Source of the DNA: Voacanga thouarsii
Taxonomy: Eukaryota > Streptophyta > Magnoliopsida > Gentianales > Apocynaceae
DNA length: 64,000 nucleotides
Direction: 5' to 3'
Assembly: GCA_026120185.1 (NCBI GenBank)
Contig: JANUWF010002362.1
Location: forward strand, 248,001 to 312,000
Below, one piece after another: positions 11,710-23,257 of the stretch; the first letter of the stretch is position 1, and each line of letters opens with the position of its first letter. The position numbers and the translations under genes were made by a program. Below the pieces are notes generated by a model. The model did no database searches. It was not told the origin of the DNA and saw only the letters and a program-made list of their open reading frames with translations.

Positions 11710-13059
11710 ATCTATTAAAAGGACCTCCTTTTGTGCGAGTCTGGCCATTAGAATTTAACAAATTTATATCATGTGGCTTGCACATAGCAATTTTTAAGGT
11801 TATTTTGGTTAATTATGTAAATTAAATTTTAGAATTTTTTTTTTTAAATTGAGTCAATTTTCCTTCTTCTTTTTTTCCCCCTATTTTACATTTAAAAAAA
11901 AAAAAATCATTCCATCTCCTACAATCTCCATAATTATTCGATGCAATGGCACATGACGTGCTATTGTTATTTTTATCGATAATCGTCACTTATAGAGATA
12001 TTCTTCACCCTCACCATTAAAATTTTTATATAAAATTTCAATTATATTTTCTAGATAAATTCCAATTTCACCATAAAATATCTAAATTTACCAATAAAAC
12101 CATGAAAACCACAAATTCATTTATAGATTTCCTTTCATAACCAATACCTATTACATCATCCAACTAGAAACACCCGCCAATCGCCAAAAAACTGACATAT
12201 TAACTATTTAATAAATCATGAGTTTTACTGTTATGTAAATAATTATAAAAAATAATAGAATTATTTTTAATGTAATTCTTTCTCGGGTAATTTGTCCCCT
12301 TCCCAGATGGCAATAATCAAAGACTCTACCTCTTCAAATTAATTTTTATACCTAAAAATCTTTTTGACTTGAGAAAGTTAGGACTACACTGGTAATTGGG
12401 ATCTAGAACTGTTTAAATATTCAGTAACATAGTGAAAATCTAGAACTCCAACTTTATGCCATATTTTTGTCAAAAAGAAAAATCTTAATTCACAATTCCA
12501 TAAAAATAAAAATACTTGTAACATTGAATTAGCTCCAAGCCATAATATCAATAAGGGTGCAGAAGAATAATAGAGCGAGTGAATTGCACCAAAAATTATG
12601 AGAAAAACTTGTTTGCATTGTGGGAACTTATACTAAAAAATTCTTCAAACAGATTATTTTAGCTCAAAAATATAAAAATTGTGATGCCCTGTCGATTTAG
12701 CAGCATAAGCAAAGATTCAAATAATCAAAGAAATATTCAAAAAAAAATTATAAAAATTGTAGAAAAACATAATGTTGGAGGGGTTTCTTTCTGTGTGCAC
12801 CTCACCATAAAATATTCGAGCGAAATCCGAGAAGAAGGCTGGATTGGGTGGAGACTTTGCAGCGCAAAATGGGTTGCCGAAAAACGGTGTGACTGCGAAC
12901 ACGAGAGAGAGGAAGAACGAGGTGGAGACTATGCCTAGCAAAATGGGCCACTGGTAACACACAGAAAGCATGGCCGAAGGAATTAATCGCCGGGAGCTGG
13001 GAGAAGAAGACAGTGAAAGGAAAAAGAAAAATGCAGGAGGAAAAGCTATATCCGTACCT
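11710..13059. other. unassigned AT-rich intergenic or TE-derived sequence
   Basis: No domain, LTR pair or convincing exon is visible. 12770-13020 is richer in G+C and has short opposing open frames (12681-12938 plus, 12717-12971 minus) of which neither resembles a known protein. A poly-T run (about 13060-13080) closes the region. It could be a decayed LTR or promoter region. Confidence 0.4.
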
Positions 13060-13839
13060 TTTTTTTTTTTTTTTTTTTTTGCAAGGGAAATATAGCCCTA
13101 TGTAATCCTTTGCACTTAGCGAGGAATTTCCGAGGGATTTTGATTCTAATTAAATTTAGTATTTATTTTCAAAATCTAAAAAAGAATATTCCGTAATCAC
13201 TCGTTGATTTGCGAGGAATTACTAACAGAAAATTGTTCTTCTTGATTTTTTCATTTTAAAAATTCAGTAAAAAATCCCTTCCTAATTAGCAAGAGATTTC
13301 TAAAGGAATATAAATATTACCATGGAACACAAAATTTCTATGCCAAATTTTAAGCTATAAAAAAAAAAAAAAAATCAAAGGGCCATTAAAGATCCATCGG
13401 TAAACAATAAAAACAATTTAAATTTTAAAAAAGACAACTAAAAATTTGAACTCCTTCAGTAATCCCGAACAAATTTTGCATGTGATTACCAAAGCATTGC
13501 ACATACTAGTTAACTAATTTATGTTAAGAAGATGTCCCTCGCTGGTCCCTTGGAAACTTTGTGAAACTTAGCAAGGGATTTAAATCCCTTGTTAATTTGT
13601 CGAGGGATTAGTTAGGGATTTGTTTTGATCAAACTAACAAAGGTAGGCCGTAAATCCCTTGCTAAAATACCAAAGGATTAGCGAGGGCGAAGCAATTTCA
13701 TGCACCAAATTTTTTTGGTTTGTGAAGATACAAAATCTCTCAATCAGTTCTAGCTAATTACCAATAAATGAATGAGGGATATCACATTTCCCTGGAAATT
13801 GGTTGTCATTAATACCACGATGATTACTGAAAAAATTTG
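13060..13839. mobile_element. putative DNA transposon P, left part with GAGGGATT repeats
   Basis: Short inverted and direct motifs of the form GCGAGGGATT / AATCCCTTGCTAAT recur at about 13117, 13131, 13211, 13273, 13567, 13585, 13605, 13651 and 13675. Dense short subterminal repeats in both orientations are typical of non-autonomous CACTA or similar class II elements. The same motif (AATCCCTTACTAATTAG) reappears at 22435, on the other side of copia D, as expected if D inserted in this element. The left terminus and TSD are not resolved. Confidence 0.4.
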
Positions 13840-14865
13840 TGTTGAAAATGGCAACTTTGGGAATTAATAACTTTTAACTCATGATTAGTTAGCTTAAAAC
13901 AATTAATGTGAGTTGTTTTTGACATGTAAGAGATTGTTTCGATTATAGTAGAAGCCATTTTGATTGTGGAAATTTATAATTAAATGTTGTTAAAATTATG
14001 TGTTTAACTATTTAGAAACTCATGTTAAACATGAGTCCCACATGGGAAAAATTGAAGAGTGTGGAAGCCTTTATATACTAAAAGGCTTTTCTATGGACTT
14101 GATAGAAAAGCCCAAGGTATGGAGGATGCCACACGCAAGCGTTACCTTCCCAATCTGACTTGGGCTTGGGTTTGGCCCATGTTTTCATGTTCCTCTATTT
14201 TTTATTTGGCCCAAATTAACTCTAACTTGAAAAGAAAAAGGAAACATAAAATCTAATTGGAATTAGGGTCTCAATTTGGATTGGGTTTTGATTTTTTTTT
14301 CCTTAGGCGAGATTAAAAGGAAACGAATAGAGCCACCACTAGGGTTAAGGTTTTTCGTGTTTTGCTTCCTTGAGAGAAAAATTGCCTCTTCTGTTCTCCC
14401 TTCCACAATCCATAGTATTTTGACTGAATGAGACTGGTAAACTGAGGAGATTTTCGAGATGATCGCAGTTGATGTGCGTCGACAGCGATCTAAGACTGTT
14501 TTATCCTGCAAAGAGAGTCGTTGTACCCATCGTACCGGAATGGGGCGAATAACTTTTTGAAGACAAACCAGTATTGAATTGGTGATTCGGTCAACGCTTC
14601 TATTCGTTGCGTCGCAGCTTGTCCGGAGAAGTGCTGGCGCCTGGTACGTTCTGGTCAAACTGCGAGCAAGTCTCTCAAGTCTATTACTGACTTGTCTGTT
14701 AATATTGAATTCTGTCTAATTACTTTATGCTTGGACTATTTGGCCTTGCCGGTTTCATTGATATTTGATAATTGCATTTGTTAGAGCCCTGGTCGGGTAT
14801 AGGCAGTGCTTGTTCAATTCAGTTAAGTTGCCTGTATGTGCTTATAGGTACCCTGTTTTATAAAT
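13840..14865 (+). repeat. 5' LTR of copia D
   Basis: It starts TGTTGAAAATGG. The 3' LTR ends TTTTCTAACA; the matching place here reads TTTTATAAAT, so the terminal CA is gone. No TGGTATCAGAGC-type PBS follows, so the LTR/PBS junction has been mutated or deleted. A TATA-like TTTATATACTA lies near 14070. A 19-bp palindrome at 14018-14036 is missing from the 3' LTR. Confidence 0.88.
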
Positions 14866-14905
14866 GTCTTCAAGAAGTTATTCTGTAATTATCTATTTGT
14901 GTGTA

Positions 14906-15760
14906 ATGGCCAGTTTATCAGGTACTACATTTGCTGCGTATAAGCCTTTGGTTGACTTGAATGGTCTGCCAGACAAATTTAGTCCAATGTAGAATTTCAA
15001 TTGTTGAGCGTTGGCAACAACGCATGAAAATTTGGTTGACCATGAGGGCTTATTGTTGGCAGCGCAGGTAGACAAGCCCATACAAACTGATAGGCATCCT
15101 AGAGTAGCTGAAATTGCTGCATGGGATGAACGGAACAATGTAGGTAGAGGGGCAATATTGTCAGTATTGACAAATGCTCTCTTTGATGTCTACTGTTCTG
15201 AGTCATACACAACAAAGATACTATGGGATGAATTGGATAGGAAGTATAATACTGAAAAGGTATTATATCTCCAAATTCCTGAAGTTTTAGATGGTTGAGG
15301 GCAAGTCTGTGACTGAATAGACTTAAGAGTTGCAATTGATTATTCACTCTCTTCATGAATCAGATATGGAACTTCCTGAGAAGTTCTAAGTGATGTCAAT
15401 GATAGAGAAATTTCCTAAGTTTTGGAAGGACTTTGGTATGTCTCTCAAATACAAGACGAAGAAGATTTCTCTAAATGATCTGATGAAATCAATATCCATT
15501 GAGGAACAACATAGAAAGAATAGTCATATTGTACCTATGGAGTCTAATGTCCATGTGGTGACTACTGAGAAGAAGAGCAATAATTAGAGGAATGTGGAGG
15601 TTAATTCAAACTCTAAAAACGTTAACAAAACAAAAGGCAAGGCCAAAAAGAAACTGAAAGTGAACAAACCTTGCAAGAATTGTGGTCAAGTTGGACATTG
15701 GGCTAATGACTGTTCATCTAAAAAGCCCAAAGTCAAATAAAAATCAAATTCTGAAGCCCA
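14906..15760 (+). pseudogene. copia gag (element D)
   Basis: The ATG at 14906 opens a frame MASLSGTTFAAYKPLVDLNG, followed by two stops (TAG, TGA, about 14990-15007). A UBN2-type Gag body continues in the same frame to about 15298 (WDELDRKYNTEK near 15226-15261) and then in another frame to about 15587. The zinc knuckle at 15672-15713 is complete: C-K-N-C-G-Q-V-G-H-W-A-N-D-C. ATG choice rests on its position shortly after the LTR and continuity with the Gag body. Confidence 0.82.
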
Positions 15761-15767
15761 ACTCAAT

Positions 15768-16226
15768 ATGGTGGTAGAGGATACTAGTCAAGTGGAAGTT
15801 GATTTAAGTACACACCTTATTGAGGTTTGTACCATTGAGGTTGGGACCGGCATCACTACTTCCAATGATGATGAAAGATATGTTTCTGTTAACTCAAAAG
15901 TCTTTACTATTTATGAGCCACTTGAATGTCTGGTTGATACTGGAGCAAAGGTGCATGTTTGTGCTGATAAATTGCTTTTTGTATCTTACCAACCTATTAA
16001 CAGAAAAACTATGAAGATGGGAAACTCAGTTGTAGCCAATGTGTTAGGGATTAGACGTGTGGACTTGAAGTTTCCTTCAGGGCGTATTCTTTCTCTTCAT
16101 AAGGTGTAACATGTTCCAACAATTTGTAAGAATATTCTTAGTAGTTCATGTTTACTTAGAGAATGTTATGAATTCACTTTCAAATGTAATAAAGCAGTGA
16201 TTATGCACTACAATTCTTTTGTTGGC
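15768..16226 (+). pseudogene. copia protease and start of integrase (element D, part 1)
   Basis: An open stretch to 16109 carries the aspartic protease core LVDTGAKVHVCADKLLF (about 15929-15980) and the later LGIRRVDLKFPSG segment. After a stop, the frame continues through a VPTICKNILSSSCLLRE-like segment to NSFVG at 16226, where element E interrupts it. Part 2 starts at 18059 with KGYLSD, which joins directly to NSFVG, as in intact copia pre-integrase regions. Confidence 0.82.
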
Positions 16227-18053
16227 CGATAAGGCCTAAATTAGTCATATTTTTCCTAATTATTTGAGGCTATTTTGTGATATATTTTGTTCAATAACAA
16301 GCCATATTCCTTCATATTTGAGATTTTACCCTTGAAAATGTATTTTGTGTATTATTTCAGATTTGAGTAAAATAAGATAAAAACATCGCAGAACAGAGAT
16401 GAGGCAGCACTGGACAGGATAGAGGAACTGGCACCAACCATATGCTATTGGCATGCACTTCGAGGTGACAAAAAATTGTTCAAGCAGAACCGAAATAGAA
16501 CTAAACTGGTGCCAGCTCTAGCAGTCAAGATGGCGCCATCTGTATTCTAGACAACACTGCATTGAAATCAAGAAAAAATCGACGAACAATTGAAGAAACA
16601 GAACACGACCGGTGCCGGCTCTGCAGCCAAGGCGCCGGCCATGTGCTATTGGCACTCACTTCGATGTGACAAAAAATTGTTCAAGCAGGACCAAAATAGA
16701 ACCAAACTGGCGCCGACTCTAGCAGTCAAGACGGTGTCGTTTGTATTCTGGACAACACTGCATTGAAATCAAGAAAAAATCGACGAACAACTGAAGAAAC
16801 AGAACACAACCGGTGCCGGCTCCAGCAGCCAAGGCGACGCCGGCTGTGCCCTGAGGATAAGACGGAACTTTAATTTTTGCACGCAGTTTTGGTAATCTGC
16901 AGAATTTTAGTATCTTCCTACTTCTACTTGGCCAAGAACCTTACACCAATGAGTTTAGGCACTTCCTATGCCTATAAATAGATGGAAAACATAAGAGAAC
17001 GGGAAGGGGGAATTCATATATTATAATAAAAAATCACTCGAATCAAGGAGGAATTCCACCAAATCAACAAGGGTTGTGCAAGAAGGTCTTCAAAGGAAGA
17101 AGAAGGAGGGTTGTTTATGAGTGCTTTCTTTTACTTTGTCTCCTTCTTTTTTTTTTTTTTTGAACAATGATGTATTAATTATTTTATTATAATTTAACAT
17201 TGTTTTAGGTATTCAAGATTTTTAGAGTTACTTGATCTTTTAATTAATTGATTTTTCTTCTTGGTATCTAATTACTTGTGCTAATTACGAAATTAATTGG
17301 TTGTTTATTTCTATTAACTTACTTGAAAAAGGGGTTGATGGTGGTTTCAATTTGTTAATTTCATATTTGTTATCTCTTAACTTTCTTGAGAAAGGGATTA
17401 ATTGCTAAGAACAGGGTAATTGAAGGTTAATTGATGTTTGCCAGAGTATGGATTCATTGGTTAATTTCATGTTTTATGTTTGCCAGAGTATGAAAATTTA
17501 ATCAAGAATTGTGTTTAATGCATCTTTTGGGTGAATTAGTTGAGTCAGAGTATGTGATGCTAATTTGTCTAGAAGATAGTGATTTTATGGATTGAAAAAG
17601 AAGTGCGTCTACTTTAATCCTTCATGATGCCAAGAGAATAATTAGTTATGATAATGATTAAGTACTTTAAGATCATGTTTGTCAAAATAATGGTTTAAGT
17701 TACATAATTCTCCATCCTTAACATGTAGATATTCTTTTATTTTACTTTTTATTTCTTTTTCACTTTATTGAGTCGATTAAACAATGAAATAAAAGAGATT
17801 AATGCATACTTATTCTTTGAGGATCGACACTCATTTGAACCCTATGCTCTATTAATGATGAGTACGCTTGTTCATATGTGTAATTTGGGGTTGACATTTT
17901 AATTTAAACTTGATTGGAAATGTGCTTATATTTATATGATTTTTATACACAAATAAATACTCATCAAGTTTTTGGCTCCGTTGCTGGGGAAAAATCTGTG
18001 TTCCTTAGTTTAATAATTCTTTCATTTTTTTTCCTTGTGCCAAAAACACATCA
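16227..18053 (+). mobile_element. Tat-like insertion E: one LTR plus PBS and short leader
   Basis: The LTR spans 16227-17966, from (T)GATAAGG to TACTCATCA. It is followed by TTGGCTCCGTTGCTGGGGA (17972-17990), a near match to the tRNA-Asp PBS used by Athila/Tat elements. About 60 bp of leader follow, ending in ACATCA at 18053. The flanks are ttggc (16222-16226) and ttggt (18054-18058), a 4/5 TSD. A TATA box, CCTATAAATAG, lies near 16970. No gag or pol and no second LTR remain. It splits copia D between protease and integrase. Confidence 0.82.
16432..16834 (+). repeat. ~201-bp tandem duplication in the E LTR
   Basis: Two adjacent copies of about 201 bp can be aligned: CCATATGCTATTGGCA at 16438 and CCATGTGCTATTGGCA at 16639 start equivalent stretches that stay alignable up to the paired CGGTGCCGGCTC boxes (about 16610 and 16812). 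Copies differ at scattered positions. The repeat sits in U3, upstream of the TATA box, and contains GGCGCC/GCCGGC boxes. Confidence 0.85.
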
Positions 18054-18058
18054 TTGGT

Positions 18059-20790
18059 AAAGGTTATTTGTCAGATGATTTTGTTTAAATTAAGAGTTGA
18101 ATCATTTACTTATGATTTGAATAAAGCTTCTTCTATTGAGAATTCTGTTTATCCTAGGTGCACATTATTGAATCCACTGATATTTGGCATAGTAGACTTG
18201 GACATTTAAATTTAGATTCTATTAAAAAAAATGATGATTTTAGACTTGATCCCTGAACATTCAATTGATAAGAAGAACAAATGTCAAGTGTGTGTGGAAG
18301 CTAAAACAACAAAGAAACCCTATCATTCAATTGAAAGGGATTCAAAAATACTTGATTTAGTTCACACAGACATTTGTGAATTCAATGGTTTGTTGACTAA
18401 GGATCATAAGAAATACTTTATTACTTTTATTGACGATTGCAGTAAATATTGTTATATTTATTTACTTAAATATAAAGATGAAGCACTTGAAAAGTTTTTC
18501 ATATTTAAAAATGAAGCTGAAACTCAAACTGGCAAGAAACTTAAAATGTTAAGATCTGTTAGAGGTGGAGAGTATAAGTCTAATCCATTTGTTGAATATT
18601 GCCAAAGTAATAGCATAATTCATGAGGAGACACCCCCTTATTCTTCCCAGTCTAATGGGATTGCAGAATGGAAAAATAGAACGTTTAAAGATATGATCAA
18701 CAGTTTACTTTTAAATTCTGGATTGCCTAAGTATATGTGGGGTGAGACTTTGAATACAGCTTGCCATATTCTAAATAGAGTCCCTCATAAACATAAAGAG
18801 GTAACTCCGTTTGAAATCTGGAAAACCTAACATCAAATACTACTGTGTGTGGGGTTATCTTGAAAAAGTTCTAATCCCTGAGCACAAGAGGAATAAGTTA
18901 GGACCAAAGACTATTGATGCCATCTTTATTGATTATGTGGAAATAAGCTATGTCATGAGGTTTTTGGTACTTAAGTCTAAAATACCTGGTATAGATGCTA
19001 ACACTATTATTCAATTTCATAATACTACATTCTTTGAGGATGTGTTTCCCATGAAAACTGGTTTGCCTCAAAATATTTCTACTTTAGATTCAACCTTAAC
19101 ATTTGATTCTATTCCTGATCATGTGGAAAGGATAAATGATGTGGGAGTAGGTCTAAATAGTTCCAACACTCAAATTGAGGAATTAGAAGAACCTAGAAGG
19201 AGTAAAAGAGCTAAGGTAGTCAAGGACTTTGCAAGTGACTTTGTCACTTACAATGTCAAGGACAAAACTTTAACCTTTTAAGCAGCCATGACTTCCTCAG
19301 AAGTAGGGCATTGGAAATGAGCTGTCAAAAGTAAGATGGATTCTATTGTCTCCAATGGGACATAGGAACTGGTAGATCTCCCTTCTAGGTGCACTACAAT
19401 TAGATGTAAATGGATATTTAAGAAGAAACTTAAATCAGATGGGACCATAGATAAATATAAAGCTAAATTAGTTGCCAAAGGGTTTAGGCAGAAAGAGGGA
19501 ATAGACTATTTTGACACATACTCTTCTGTTGCTCGCTTGACTACAATCCGAGTGCTAATTGCATTGGCTTCTATATATGGTTTCACCATCCACCATATGA
19601 AGACAGCTTTTCTTCATGGTGATCTTGAACAAGAGATATATATGGATCAACTTGAGGGATTTGTAGCTAAAAGAAATGAATAGAAAGTTTGTAAACTTGT
19701 TAAATCCCTATATGGTCTAAAACAAGCACCCAAATAATGGCATGAAAAATTTGATAAAACTATTTTATCATTTGACTTCATCATAAATGAGAATGACAAG
19801 TGTATTTACTGTAAGGTTAAATTTTATACATGTATTGTACTATGCCTGTATGTGAATGACATTTTGCTATTTGAGTCCAATGTTGAGATAATTAATGAGA
19901 CTAAATCATTCTTAAAAAGTAAGTTTGAAATGAAGGATATGGGAGTAGCAAATGTGATTCTTGGCCTAAAGTTGATTCTCTCAACTGAGGGGATAACCAT
20001 TTTTCAAACTCACTATATAGAGAGTGCTCTTGAGAAATATGGTTATCAAAATTGTAAAATTGCTAAAACTCCAAGTGACCCTTCTGTAGTTTTATTCAAG
20101 AATGAAAGTGGAGTTCCTGTGTCTCAATTAAGATATTCTCAAATTATTAGTAGCTTCCAATATCTTACAAATGGCTCAAGACTAGATATTTTATTTTCTG
20201 TATCTAAGCTGATAAGATATACAAGTTGTTCAAATCGGACTCACTGGGAGGCCTTGGATGGAGTACTAAGGTACTTGAAGGGAATAGTGTTCGTTGGACT
20301 GCATTATGGAAAATTCCCTACTGTACTTGAAGGGTATAGTGATGCAAACTAGATAGCTAAGAACTCTGGTAGTAATGGGTGCACTGGATATGTGTTTACA
20401 TTAGATGAAGGAGCAATCGCCTGGAAGTCTTGTAAACAGACTTTGATAACTCGGTCAACTTTTGAGGCTCAGTTATATGCCTTGGATACTACTGGAACGG
20501 AAGATGAATGGCTATATGGACTATTATTTACTTTATCAACGATCAACATGCCCGTTACTGCTATATTTGTGCATTGTGATAGTCAAACCATAATTGTAAA
20601 GATAAAGAGTAACAAGTATAATCAAAAGACTAAGAGGTACATCTAAGTTAGACTTAAGTCTATAAGGGAGTTAGTGTCTGAAAGAGTGGTGTCTGTTGGC
20701 TTTGTTGGATCTAAAGATAACATTGCAGACCCCCTAACTAAGGGACTGGAAGCATCCTTGTTCCTTAAATCCAAGTTGGGAATAGGACTG
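18059..20790 (+). pseudogene. copia integrase, RT and RNase H (element D, part 2)
   Basis: Pre-integrase: WHSRLGHLNLDSIKK near 18186. Integrase 18231-18830: HTDICEF holds the first catalytic Asp; the second site reads RSVRGGEY (normally RSDRGGEY), so Asp is Val; the Glu site NGIAEWKNRT is kept. RT begins near 19330: KAKLVAKGFRQKEGID (about 19460-19510), KTAFLHGDL near 19600, and the active-site box YVNDILL (normally YVDD) near 19850. RNase H region: LDEGAIAWKSCKQT near 20404-20445 and ADPLTKGL near 20730. Stops and frameshifts are frequent. Confidence 0.87.
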
Positions 20791-21340
20791 ATAACCCAGT
20801 AATGATTCACTTACAGTGGCAACCCAACTGACCAAGTGGAGATCCCACAAGGCAGTTCAATATGGTATAAACAAACCGTTTGAGTGAATCTAGCACCTAT
20901 TCTGGTACCTTTATATCTAAGTCCTTTCCATAAAAGCCTGTGGTGTGTTTACTGTAATTAGTAAGAGTTTTGACTTTGAATAGGATCAAGTCTTTTTAGA
21001 TAGGATGCTAGCAGTAGATTCTTGGAGATCGTCAAATATGTAAGTGGTGTTGTGTGGCCGAAACTAAAGGGAATTGGATTTTCTCTTAATACACTCATGA
21101 GACAGGATCAGGACACATGGCCATAACGTGTCAACCCTAAAGATTATCTCCATAGCCAATAGTCTGTTGTTACTAATAGACGTTGTCACATTCAAGGTTC
21201 AGATTCAAGGCTTAAGTCCATCTGTTCTTGTGGGGGCATAAGTTGGATAACTTAGGTAGTGGTTCAAACCAGAATGTACCATTATCGAAAGCAGATTATA
21301 TAAATCCTGGATAGTCTTTAACTATGGATTTGTGGGGGAT
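20791..21340 (+). other. 3' noncoding region and PPT of copia D
   Basis: No coding frame is evident between the end of RNase H and the LTR. The last ten bases, TGTGGGGGAT (21331-21340), form the polypurine tract that primes plus-strand synthesis in this family. The long spacer of about 550 bp is unusual for compact copia elements but has no recognisable extra ORF. Confidence 0.6.
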
Positions 21341-22350
21341 TGTTGAAAATGGTAACTTTGGGAGTTAATAACTTTTAACTCATGATTAGTTAGCATAAAA
21401 CAATTAATGGGAGTTGTTCTTGACATGTTAGAGATTGTTTTGATTATGGTAGAAGTCATTTTTATTGTGGGAATCCAATAATTAAATGTTGATAAAATTG
21501 GGTGTTTAACTATTTAGAAACTCACATGGAAAAAATTGAAGAGTGTGGAAGCCTTTATATACTAAAAGGCTTTTCTATGGACTTGATAGAAAAGCCCAAG
21601 GTATGGAGGATGCCACACGCAAGCGTTACCTTCCCAGTCTGACTTGGGCTTGGGTTTGGCCCATGTTTTCACGTTCCTCTATTTTTTATTTGGCCCAAAT
21701 TAACTCTAACTTGAAAAGAAAAAGGAAACATAAAATCTGATTGGAATTAAGGTCTCCTAATTCGGATTGGGTTTTGATTTTTTTTCCTTAGGCGAGATTA
21801 AAAGGAAAGGAACAGAACCGCCACTAGGGTTAAGGTTTTTTGTGTTTTGCTTCCTTGAGAGAAAAATCGCCTCTTCCGTTCTCCCTTCCACGATCCATAG
21901 TATTTTGATTGAACAGGACCAGCGAATTGAGGAGATTTTTGAGGTGATTGCAGTTGGTGTGCATCGACAACAATCTGAGACCGTTTTATCCTACAAGGAA
22001 AGTCGCTGTACCCATAACACCGGAGTGGGGCGAAGAACTTCTTGAAGGCAAACCAGTATTGAACTAGTGATTCGGTCAGCACTTCTGTCCGTTGCGTCGC
22101 AGCTTGTCTATAGGAGTGCCGGCGCCTGGTACATTCTGGTGGAATTGCGAGCAAGTCTCTCAGGTTTATTACTGACTTGTTTATTATTTTTAATTTCTGT
22201 TTAGTTATTTTATGCTTGGACTGTTTGGCCTTGCCGATTTCATTGATATTTGATAATTGCATTTGTTAGAGCCTTAGGCAGATATAGGCGGTGCTTGTTC
22301 AATTTAGTTGAGTTACCTGTCTGTGCTCGTAGGTACCCTGTTTTCTAACA
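21341..22350 (+). repeat. 3' LTR of copia D
   Basis: It runs from TGTTGAAAATGG to TTTTCTAACA, 1010 bp, directly followed by the TSD atttg. It aligns with the 5' LTR end to end, with a deletion of about 19 bp relative to it near 21524, removing most of the palindrome at 14018-14036. The open frames within it (for example 21798-22262 minus) are LTR sequence, not genes. Confidence 0.9.
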
Positions 22351-22505
22351 ATTTGTTTTGTGCTATTCCATCACAAGTTTACAGTGGATTTATGACAATT
22401 GGTCAAACTTAGTTTTCTCTAGCTAATCTGTCAGAAATCCCTTACTAATTAGTGGGCCCTTTTCTGTAACTAATATGTGTAGATAAACTGCTTTTTCTTG
22501 TGATG
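22351..22505. mobile_element. putative DNA transposon P, right part and possible terminus
   Basis: After the D TSD the sequence resumes with AATCCCTTACTAATTAG (near 22435), the same repeat as on the left of D. It may end at CTTTTTCTTGTGATG (about 22491-22505), whose reverse complement CATCACAAGAAAAAG resembles the CACTACAAGAAAA termini of CACTA elements. The matching left terminus was not found, so family and borders are tentative. Confidence 0.35.
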
Positions 22506-22689
22506 GTTACATATGGTGCCACCATGACCGCCGGTGTATGTTGGCAAAGGAAAGGAGAATGATATCGATATGCTCTATGTGAATGACATCACAAGAGATG
22601 CCAGTATTGAAAAGGATTCAAAAGAATAAGAATAGCAAGAAATTCTAGTATCTATGGGCAAATGTAGGGAACTATGGAAACCATATCTG

Positions 22690-23250
22690 CACTAATCATC
22701 AATATCCTTGGTCGATCGATAAGCATAACAAGAAGTTGAGAATCTGCGGAAATTGAAGAATGAGCATGAGATAATAGACCTTGAGAAAGGCTATGTACCG
22801 ATTAGATTATACTCTTGACAGGAGCACAAGCATATGCTCAAATAGGGCCATGGATAATATTGGGACACTATTTAAATATCATTAGATGGAAACGCTCTTA
22901 ACTCCATTATGCCTGCATTTATGTGCAGATTAACTTATCGAAGCTGCTTATCCCTTACATTAATCTCTTAGGAGAACTCCAAATAGTAGAGCATAAGAAT
23001 GCATGTTATATGTTTCAAAAGTGGCCAATATGGAAAAAATCTATGTCATAGGGGTAAAAACTAGGAAAAGAGCATAACAATGATAGTGAAGGCAAAAAAG
23101 GTTTTAATCCACAAGAAGAGAGTCTTCCTACCAAAGAGATAGGTCCTTATGGGCTTTGAATGCTTCCCAGCCATGGCTGATGTAATCCAACATTGAGGTT
23201 GACTAGGAAAGAGTCTGGTCAAAAGACGACTGAAACATAAAGTGAGGGAG
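22690..23250 (+). pseudogene. LINE ORF1 remnant (DUF4283 plus zinc knuckle)
   Basis: Plus-strand frames give LRKLKNEHEIIDLEKGY (about 22742-22795), then GPWIILGHYLNIIRWKR (about 22845-22895). Together these match the core of DUF4283, the N-terminal domain of plant LINE/nucleic-acid-binding ORF1 proteins. Further on, HVICFKSGQYGKNLC (about 22990-23035) resembles the family's CCHC knuckle with one Cys and the His lost, and IGPYGLxML (about 23140) matches the usual GPWM segment after it. Frames change at least twice. No LINE RT follows, because element G begins at 23258. Confidence 0.6.
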
Positions 23251-23257
23251 ACATTAA

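Larger units (their letters stand above)
13840..22350 (+). mobile_element. complete Ty1/copia element D with both LTRs and TSD
   Basis: A 5' LTR (13840-14865) and 3' LTR (21341-22350) both start TGTTGAAAATGG. The element is flanked by a perfect 5-bp duplication, atttg (13835-13839 and 22351-22355). Internal order is gag, protease, integrase, RT, RNase H, about 550 bp of noncoding sequence, PPT (TGTGGGGGAT, 21331-21340), 3' LTR. Element E is inserted between protease and integrase. By eye the first 270 bp of the two LTRs differ by roughly 7 percent, so the insertion is old. All ORFs are broken. Confidence 0.92.

Noticed and set aside
12681..12971. Overlapping open frames on both strands
   Set aside because: Two opposing frames over the same bases, no known motif, no splice or promoter support.
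21798..22262. 154-codon minus-strand open frame
   Set aside because: Lies wholly inside the 3' LTR of copia D; the 5' LTR copy does not keep it open over the same length, and no domain is recognisable.
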